Source: Planctomycetia bacterium (GTDB taxonomy: Bacteria; Planctomycetota; Phycisphaerae; Phycisphaerales; SM1A02). Taken from it: DNA of 10,185 nucleotides. The notes under the pieces are model-generated. The model saw only the letters and a list, made by a program, of their open reading frames with translations. It was not told the DNA's origin and did not search any database. Below are positions 5,839 through 10,185 of the stretch, piece after piece. The stretch lies in the NCBI GenBank assembly GCA_005799475.1, contig SYGQ01000103.1, positions 1 through 10,185 of the forward strand, in the 5' to 3' direction. How positions within the stretch are numbered: position 1 is the stretch's first letter; the number at the start of each line of letters is the position of its first letter. Position numbers and translations under genes: made by a program.

Positions 5839-6765
5839 CTACGGCGTGGTGTCCGGCGCAGGCTTTGGCTTCGCCCGAAGATCGCGGTCAGCCACGCGAA
5901 TCGTGGGAAACTTGATCGACTTGGGCGCGAATCGCTCGTGAGCCTCACGCAGGGCAAGAAGGCGGCGCTCGAGGATGACGCTGCGTGTCTGCGGCGCGAG
6001 CCGATCTTCGTACTGCTCGAGGTCAGTCGCGGATGCCAGTGGAACATCGAGTGTGAGCTGCTCCTCGATGACCTGACGGTTCGCGTCGAGCTTCGTCTTC
6101 CCCCGTTCGTCCCGCAACGGCCGCGCGACACTCAATCGCACCGACTCGCCCGGCAGTTTCGACTGAATGATCTCGACGAGGTCAGTGGAGGTCGCGATCG
6201 GCTTGCCGTCGATCCGTTCGATCCGGTCGCCGAGCTTGAGCACTGTCTCAGCGGGCATCCTTGGGATGAGGAGGATCACCTCGACGCCAGGGTGCTCAAG
6301 GTCGCCACTGGGCTGCATGCGCAACCCAAGCGCACCACGCGGCAGTGCAAGCACCTTGGCCTGCGCGACCGCGAGGAGCCGCTCCACCTGCTCGTTGGTG
6401 AGTTCGCCTCGCACAAGGAGCGCGAAAATCTCCTCTGCCGTCACGGTTGGGCCACCGAGCATGACGGACGCGGCCTGCCGCCTTTCGTAGTCGCGCGAGT
6501 CGAGGTCCGCGACGGTTTGCAGCAGCGTGCCCGACAGCCGCACCTGCGAACAAACTTCGGGCGACCAAAGCCGAACAACTTCCGGCGCTGGCATGAGAGG
6601 TGCCGCCTGAAGACGAGCGGGCGGCAGCGCACCCGCTGGCGCTTGCGCTGGCAGCTCCTGGTTGGCCCTGAGACGCTGGTCCTGTCCCGTCGCGGTCTGC
6701 GCACTCGCTGCGAGGGCGAGGGATGCGACGACGCAGGTCCACCGCCGGTGTCGATTGGGACTCAT
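5839..6765 (-). CDS. Secreted or periplasmic PDZ-domain protein
   Basis: I do not recognise a named family. The 308-residue product starts with a likely signal peptide: a basic stretch RHRR (5-8), a hydrophobic core about 9-21 and a possible cut after ASA (20-22). A Pro/Ala/Gln-rich linker follows (about 38-62). Then comes LDSRDYERRQAASVML (88-103), like one unit of the HEAT-like repeats common in planctomycete secreted proteins, and a short helical region. A PDZ domain spans about 144-216, with ALGLRM, the LKLGDRIERIDGKPI core (176-190) and a final VRLSVAR strand. No protease catalytic domain is present, so it is a binding or adaptor module rather than a DegP or S41 protease. The ATG at 6765 overlaps the kinase stop as ATGA; an alternative in-frame ATG lies at 6777. 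It is the last gene of the tpiA operon. Confidence 0.75.
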   Translation of the reverse strand: MSPNRHRRWTCVVASLALAASAQTATGQDQRLRANQELPAQAPAGALPPARLQAAPLMPAPEVVRLWSPEVCSQVRLSGTLLQTVADLDSRDYERRQAASVMLGGPTVTAEEIFALLVRGELTNEQVERLLAVAQAKVLALPRGALGLRMQPSGDLEHPGVEVILLIPRMPAETVLKLGDRIERIDGKPIATSTDLVEIIQSKLPGESVRLSVARPLRDERGKTKLDANRQVIEEQLTLDVPLASATDLEQYEDRLAPQTRSVILERRLLALREAHERFAPKSIKFPTIRVADRDLRAKPKPAPDTTP

Positions 6766-7814
6766 CCCTTCATGCATGACGCACAGAGCGTAGCGATCCG
6801 GTCGCGCTCATCCCACAGCCACCGCGTTTTCGCCTCCACAAACCTGAGCATCTCGATGCCCGGTCGACCGGCGAAGGTCCCGTTGATCGCGATGCGCGGG
6901 ATGCTCTCGGCGATGGAAGCCTCAACCATGAGCGATGCCACGATGCTTGACTCCTTGACACCTAGGCGCAGCGCGTGCGACAGCGAATAGCCCCGCAAGA
7001 ACCCCTCGACGCACATGAGGTTGAGCGTCGGGATCCACTCACCGACGGGCTTGTCGCCCACCGGGTGCATTCCGAATTGAAGGCAGCCGTTGGCGACATC
7101 GATCACTGGGTGGTCCTGTCGCACCGCATCAAAGTCGATCATCACAACGGGACTGCCCGCCACGAACAGAAGGTTGCCGGGATGGAAGTCTCCGTGAATG
7201 ACGGTCGTGCGCGTGCCCTGTCCCTGGCCACCGATCTCGGCGGAGGCGTGCGAGTGCGCCGTCGCGTACCGCTCGCGCAGTGTTTGGATCAACTCACGCG
7301 CCCCAACCTCGTCGGCAGCCGCATCGGCACGGTGAATCCCCGACCAGACCCTGCTCCACGATGCGGCCACCGTGCGGCTGCCGTGATACCCGCCCGGATG
7401 CGGCGCTGCCTCGTTGGGACTCCACCCGCTCATCGTCTTGTGGAGGCGAGCGAGAAACAGCCCGCTCTCTCGGGTCTCGCCGCCGGATCGTCGGAAGCGG
7501 TCTCCCTCGACGAACAGAAACAACTCGTAGAGGTGACCCTCGCGCTCAAGGATGGTGCCGCCTTCAGTGGTGAGTTGCAGCTCGGGCACGGGAAAGTGAA
7601 ACCCCATGAGGGCGCGCTGCACATCGTGCGAGAACGCCAGTCGCGCGCGATCATCGGGTGTGGCCGCTCGCCGCTTGAGCAGGTATCGCCTCCCGCCGTC
7701 GACCCCGACGATTGCCTTGGCGAATCGTGTGGACCCGCGTCGGAAGTCGTGGACGGTCCGTGCATGCGGGATCAGAAATCGCGCAAGCACCGCCTTCACT
7801 TCGTCCCCGGACAT
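6762..7814 (-). CDS. Aminoglycoside-phosphotransferase-fold small-molecule or protein kinase
   Basis: The 350-residue product belongs to the APH / choline kinase / homoserine kinase II / SrkA superfamily, which transfers ATP phosphate to a hydroxyl group. Seen directly are YLLK with the ATP-binding Lys47, the catalytic loop HGDFHPGN (207-214; Asp209, Asn214) and the metal-binding IDFD (226-229), followed by a helical C-terminal lobe. The substrate cannot be read from sequence. A resistance role is unlikely, because the gene sits inside a core operon with neighbouring base composition. The SrkA/YihE type (stress-response protein kinase) and homoserine kinase are the nearest alternatives. I prefer ATG 7814, 25 bases after the yicC stop. 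An in-frame ATG at 7850 would overlap yicC by 11 bases, and a GTG lies at 7835. A hairpin occupies the bases just before ATG 7814. The stop overlaps the PDZ gene start by four bases. Confidence 0.8.
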   Translation of the reverse strand: MSGDEVKAVLARFLIPHARTVHDFRRGSTRFAKAIVGVDGGRRYLLKRRAATPDDRARLAFSHDVQRALMGFHFPVPELQLTTEGGTILEREGHLYELFLFVEGDRFRRSGGETRESGLFLARLHKTMSGWSPNEAAPHPGGYHGSRTVAASWSRVWSGIHRADAAADEVGARELIQTLRERYATAHSHASAEIGGQGQGTRTTVIHGDFHPGNLLFVAGSPVVMIDFDAVRQDHPVIDVANGCLQFGMHPVGDKPVGEWIPTLNLMCVEGFLRGYSLSHALRLGVKESSIVASLMVEASIAESIPRIAINGTFAGRPGIEMLRFVEAKTRWLWDERDRIATLCASCMKG

Positions 7815-7815
7815 C

Positions 7816-7835
7816 GTGGCCCGCGCGGGGGCCAC
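7816..7835 (-). other. Perfect GC-rich hairpin just before the kinase start codon
   Basis: GTGGCCC (7835-7829 on the minus strand) and GGGCCAC (7822-7816) form a perfect 7-bp stem with a 6-base loop. It ends one base before ATG 7814, where a ribosome-binding site would normally lie, and begins four bases after the yicC stop. It could lower kinase translation, stabilise an mRNA end or favour an upstream start. If the true start is ATG 7850 or GTG 7835, it is merely coding sequence. Confidence 0.45.
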
Positions 7836-7839
7836 TCCC

Positions 7840-8724
7840 CTACTCGGCATTCTGGACTTGCTCCTTGATGCGATCAATCGCCGTCTTCATTTCGACGACG
7901 AGTCGGCTGATTTCCACATCGCCGGACTTACTCGCGATGGTGTTGGCCTCGCGAAGCATTTCTTGCGCCACGAAGTCGAGCGTGCGCCCCACGGCGGCCG
8001 GCTCGGCAGGGTCAATGAGCGACTCGAACTGTTCGAGGTGACCTTCGAGGCGGGCAAGTTCCTCTGCAATGTCGGCGCGCTCGGCGAAGACCGCTACCTC
8101 GCGCAACACATCTTCGGGCTTCGAGGTCATGCCGATTTCCTTGAGCAGCGCATCGATTCGCTGGCGCAGGCGGACTTGGTACTGAGCGACCACACTGGGC
8201 ACTCGCTGGCCCACGGCGCCGAGCCGCTCCCGAATCGTGCGCGCGAAGCCGACGAGCTGAAGGCGCAGCGCGTCGCCCTCTTGCGCGCGCATGGTCATGA
8301 CCTTTTCGCATGCCTCCTTCGCGAGGCGCGAGACGACGGGGCGAAGTTGCTCGAGGAATGTCTCGCCACCGTCCTCAACGACCACGCCTGGCAGCGTCAA
8401 GAGTTCGCCGGTATCGATCTTTGCGGCCGCCTCATGGCCCAGCGTGGACTCGATCTGGCCGATGTAGTCCTTGAGACGATCCCCGTCGATTCGAGAGCGG
8501 ATCCTCGACGCGGCATTGGACACACGCAGCGACACCATCACGCTGCCGCGCACGAGCCGCTTCGAAACGATCGCATCGACCTCGGGTTCGAGCGACATGA
8601 AACTGTCGGAAACCCGCAGCGTCGTCTTGAGGTGACGGTTGTTGACGGATCGGACCTCCACCGCGACCTGAACTCCCTCAAGTTCGGCCTGTGCGATCCC
8701 GAAGCCAGTCATCGATCGGATCAT
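7840..8724 (-). CDS. yicC: YicC/YloC family endoribonuclease
   Basis: YicC-family proteins are cytosolic endoribonucleases; in E. coli YicC is linked to RNA turnover and stationary-phase survival. The 294 residues match the family length and both conserved blocks. The N-terminal block has IRSMTGFG (2-9), EVRSVNNRHLK and a LVRGSV segment. The C-terminal block has VAVFAERADIAEEL, RLEGHLEQF, GRTLDFVAQEMLREANTI, SK and a closing EQVQN. In many bacteria yicC is followed by gmk; here an APH-fold kinase follows instead. The ATG at 8724 is five bases after the secG stop, so the genes are co-transcribed and probably translationally coupled. No Shine-Dalgarno is visible. The frame is read in full with no sign of damage. 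Confidence 0.95.
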   Translation of the reverse strand: MIRSMTGFGIAQAELEGVQVAVEVRSVNNRHLKTTLRVSDSFMSLEPEVDAIVSKRLVRGSVMVSLRVSNAASRIRSRIDGDRLKDYIGQIESTLGHEAAAKIDTGELLTLPGVVVEDGGETFLEQLRPVVSRLAKEACEKVMTMRAQEGDALRLQLVGFARTIRERLGAVGQRVPSVVAQYQVRLRQRIDALLKEIGMTSKPEDVLREVAVFAERADIAEELARLEGHLEQFESLIDPAEPAAVGRTLDFVAQEMLREANTIASKSGDVEISRLVVEMKTAIDRIKEQVQNAE

Positions 8725-8729
8725 GGATG

Positions 8730-9203
8730 TCAGAGAGTCCCGCCAACGGGAGCTGGGGCAGGCGCGGGGGTGGGAGCGGGAGCCGGATCGGGCGAAGGTG
8801 CGGGAGCAGGTGCCGTAAGCGGCTGGTCGACCGCGCGTGTCGTGTTCGCGTCAGTCGCGCCGGCAGGCGCAGGGGCGGGACTCGGCGCCACCGGAGTTGC
8901 ACCGCCATCGGGCACAATGCCGGGCTCGATGACTTGCTCCTCGGTCGCGGGAGTCGCCGGCGCACCCGTCGGATCAACGATGTTGAGGGCGACCGCGATC
9001 GCGAGATAGACCGCAAACGCTCCCATCGTGAGGTAGGTCAACACATCGCCTGTCCGACCGCCGAACGCGGTGTCAGACCCACCACCCGACGCACCGCCGA
9101 AAGCCTGCGCGAGTCCCCCGCCTTGGGGGCGCTGGACCAGAATGACGAGCACCAAGGCAATGCTTGCGGCGATGAAGAGGACGGTGAGGATCTGAAACAG
9201 CAT
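8730..9203 (-). CDS. secG: Preprotein translocase subunit SecG with a Pro/Ala-rich tail
   Basis: SecG is the small inner-membrane subunit of the SecYEG protein export channel. The 157-residue product has the family plan: membrane helix 1 (about 5-23), the conserved loop VQRPQGGGLAQAFGG (23-37) and FGGRTGDVLT (47-56), then membrane helix 2 (about 58-76). Beyond Asp77 there is an unusual tail of about 80 residues made mostly of Pro, Ala, Thr and Gly, ending in PAPAP-type repeats; E. coli SecG is about 110 residues in all. Given the usual SecG topology the tail would face the periplasm. The ATG at 9203 follows the tpiA stop by 22 bases; GGAA seven bases before it is a weak ribosome-binding site. 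The tpiA-secG neighbourhood is common in bacteria and supports the call. Confidence 0.93.
   Translation of the reverse strand: MLFQILTVLFIAASIALVLVILVQRPQGGGLAQAFGGASGGGSDTAFGGRTGDVLTYLTMGAFAVYLAIAVALNIVDPTGAPATPATEEQVIEPGIVPDGGATPVAPSPAPAPAGATDANTTRAVDQPLTAPAPAPSPDPAPAPTPAPAPAPVGGTL
8758..8816. repeat. Low-complexity GC-rich tract encoding the SecG tail
   Basis: On the plus strand this is a run of near-repeats of GGNGCN and GGAGCN hexamers; on the coding strand it gives alternating Pro and Ala codons. It is not a precise tandem array, since the third codon positions vary, which suggests selection on the protein composition rather than recent slippage alone. Confidence 0.6.
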
Positions 9204-9225
9204 GGGTTGATTCCAATCTGCGCCG

Positions 9226-10005
9226 CTAGTGGGCGATCAGTCGATGGGCGGCCGCTGAACAGATGGCGAGAAAGTCGGGCGCCTTGAGTGACGCGCCGCC
9301 AACTAGCCCGCCGTCCACTCCCGGCCGAGCGAAGAGCGCCTTCGCGTTACCGGGGGCCAAGGAACCGCCGTACACAACGCGGGTCTCTCGGGCGAGCGCG
9401 GAATCATAGCGTGAAGTCAGCGCCTCACGGATTGCACCGTGAGCGGCCTCGGCGTCCTGGGGCGTCGCCACCACGCCCGTTCCGATGGCCCAGATCGGCT
9501 CGTACGCGACGACCACGCTGTGCACCTGAGCTGCAGGGATCGCCGCGAGTGCCGCCGCAACTTGCGATCCAACCACCTCCGCTTCGCGGTTCGCCTTCCG
9601 TTGCTCCAATGACTCCCCCACGCAGAGCACACACCTGAGTCCGCTCTCGAGCGCCATCAACAACTTGTCCGCCACGCGCGCGTCCGTCTCACCAAGATGC
9701 TGTCGGCGCTCAGAGTGACCGACGATCACCCACGACGCCCCGACATCACGAAGCATCTCTGCGCTGACCTCGCCGGTTCGCGCACCATTGGCCTCGCTCG
9801 AGAGGTCTTGGGCGCCGAGCTCGACCCCAGAGTCGCCGAGCGCGCGCGCCACTCGCTCGAGGAATGGGAACGGCGGGAACACGACGATGTCGACGGCGCC
9901 CTGGCACGCCGGCGCACCGAGCGCGACCGCGCTCGCCAACGCCGTCGCGCCGTTGGCGTCGAGATTCATCTTCCAGTTCCCGCCGACGAATGGGCGCATC
10001 GCCAT
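9226..10005 (-). CDS. tpiA: Triosephosphate isomerase
   Basis: This glycolytic enzyme interconverts dihydroxyacetone phosphate and glyceraldehyde 3-phosphate in the cytosol. The 259-residue TIM barrel is complete and all catalytic residues are visible: GGNWKMN (8-14; Asn10, Lys12), GHSERR with the electrophile His97, AYEPIWAIGTG with the base Glu169 (167-177) and the flexible loop PIWAIGTG, then YGGSLAPGNAK and GGLVGGASLK near the end, which bind phosphate. The frame runs upstream to 10107, but that would extend into the divergent alaS. I choose ATG 10005 because TAGGAT ends seven bases before it; ATG 9999, two codons later, would also fit the family. It heads the operon tpiA-secG-yicC-kinase-PDZ. 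No other glycolytic gene is in the window. Confidence 0.97.
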   Translation of the reverse strand: MAMRPFVGGNWKMNLDANGATALASAVALGAPACQGAVDIVVFPPFPFLERVARALGDSGVELGAQDLSSEANGARTGEVSAEMLRDVGASWVIVGHSERRQHLGETDARVADKLLMALESGLRCVLCVGESLEQRKANREAEVVGSQVAAALAAIPAAQVHSVVVAYEPIWAIGTGVVATPQDAEAAHGAIREALTSRYDSALARETRVVYGGSLAPGNAKALFARPGVDGGLVGGASLKAPDFLAICSAAAHRLIAH

Positions 10006-10012
10006 GCGCGCG

Positions 10013-10018
10013 ATCCTA
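10013..10018 (-). promoter_or_regulatory. Candidate -10 element of the tpiA operon
   Basis: On the minus strand TAGGAT (10018-10013), within CGTAGGAT, stands seven bases before ATG 10005. Transcription would begin at or next to the start codon, giving a leaderless mRNA for the five-gene operon. The CGTAGG core is shared with the recJ element. No clear -35 is seen. Confidence 0.45.
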
Positions 10019-10032
10019 CGAGGTGTGCGCCG

Positions 10033-10038
10033 TAGACT
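10033..10038 (+). promoter_or_regulatory. Candidate -10 element of alaS
   Basis: TAGACT, within CGTAGACT, ends nine bases before the alaS ATG, so the leader would be only about one to three bases. It stands back to back with the tpiA element as an inverted CTACG/CGTAG pair separated by ten bases (10016-10035). Confidence 0.4.
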
Positions 10039-10047
10039 CCCTGCCCC

Positions 10048-10185
10048 ATGCGTGCCGGAGATATTCGCCGAGCTTTCATCGACTTCTTCCAATCCCGTGC
10101 TGGCCACACGCTGGCGCCGAGCAGCCCGGTGGTTCCGTATGACGACCCGACGCTGCTGTTCACGAATGCGGGGATGAACCAGTTC
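10048..10185 (+). CDS. alaS: Alanyl-tRNA synthetase, N-terminal fragment (continues beyond the window)
   Basis: AlaRS charges tRNA-Ala with alanine. Only the first 46 residues are visible, but they hold the unmistakable class II N-terminus of the family: an IRRAFIDFF helix (6-14), GHTLAPSSPVVPYDDPTLLF (19-38) and TNAGMNQF (39-46), the segment that carries motif 1 and part of the active site. The ATG at 10048 fits the family start exactly. No Shine-Dalgarno precedes it (CCCTGCCCC). It is divergent from tpiA with 42 bases between the start codons. Confidence 0.95.
   Translation, partial: MRAGDIRRAFIDFFQSRAGHTLAPSSPVVPYDDPTLLFTNAGMNQF

Noticed and set aside
5815..6990. 391-codon open frame on the plus strand
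   Set aside because: It lies opposite the PDZ gene and the end of the kinase gene, both with clear domains. The translation is rich in Arg and His with no recognisable fold.
6762..7814. Antibiotic-resistance aminoglycoside phosphotransferase
   Set aside because: Only the general kinase fold is shared. The gene sits inside a core operon, with no mobile element or shift in base composition.
6975..7868. 297-codon open frame on the plus strand
   Set aside because: It is antisense to the kinase gene, whose catalytic motifs lie in the opposite frame.
8758..8816. Possible tandem repeat or CRISPR-like array
   Set aside because: The hexamers are imperfect, have no spacers and simply encode the Pro/Ala tail of SecG.
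7606..9009. 467-codon open frame on the plus strand
   Set aside because: It is antisense to the unmistakable yicC, part of secG and part of the kinase gene. The translation is repetitive and has no family features; long antisense frames are expected at this GC content.
10006..10107. Upstream extension of tpiA to 10107
   Set aside because: It would overlap the start of alaS on the other strand. The family N-terminus begins at 10005 or 9999.

Overview
The window is a gene-dense, high-GC stretch of bacterial chromosome carrying core (housekeeping) genes. I see no insertion sequence, phage gene, CRISPR array, tRNA or rRNA. Several traits point to a planctomycete-like bacterium, perhaps of the Phycisphaerae: a eukaryotic-type UDP-sugar pyrophosphorylase, a short-LID nucleotide kinase, almost no Shine-Dalgarno sites, and a secreted PDZ protein with a 'DYERRQAA' segment. 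This placement is inference; the protein sequences would have to be searched to confirm it.

Layout, left to right: the 3' end of a probable NUDIX hydrolase (+, ends 229) converges on pdxJ (-, 313-1044). pdxJ is divergent from a phoU-like gene (+, 1062-1745), which overlaps by 4 bases a UAP-type nucleotidyltransferase gene (+, 1742-3172). That pair converges on recJ (-, 3319-5064). recJ is divergent from an adenylate-kinase-family gene (+, 5134-5748). This converges on a five-gene minus-strand operon that reads tpiA (10005-9226), secG (9203-8730), yicC (8724-7840), an aminoglycoside-phosphotransferase-fold kinase (7814-6762) and a secreted PDZ protein (6765-5839). tpiA is divergent from the start of alaS (+, 10048 to the window end).

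The genes serve vitamin B6 synthesis (pdxJ), phosphate signalling (phoU), nucleotide-sugar supply (UAP-like), DNA repair (recJ), nucleotide balance (adk), glycolysis (tpiA), protein export (secG), RNA turnover (yicC) and translation (alaS). The last two genes of the operon have no clear function.

The most interesting signals are regulatory. All three divergent junctions are very short (17, 69 and 42 bases). In four of the six divergent genes a TAnnnT -10-like hexamer ends 6 or 7 bases before the start codon, which suggests leaderless mRNAs. At pdxJ/phoU one 7-base element, TATGCTA, supplies a -10 to both strands. The three convergent junctions each hold a short hairpin without a T-tract. No previously undescribed multi-gene system is evident; the kinase/PDZ pair and the altered sugar site of the UAP-like enzyme are the best leads on the protein side.
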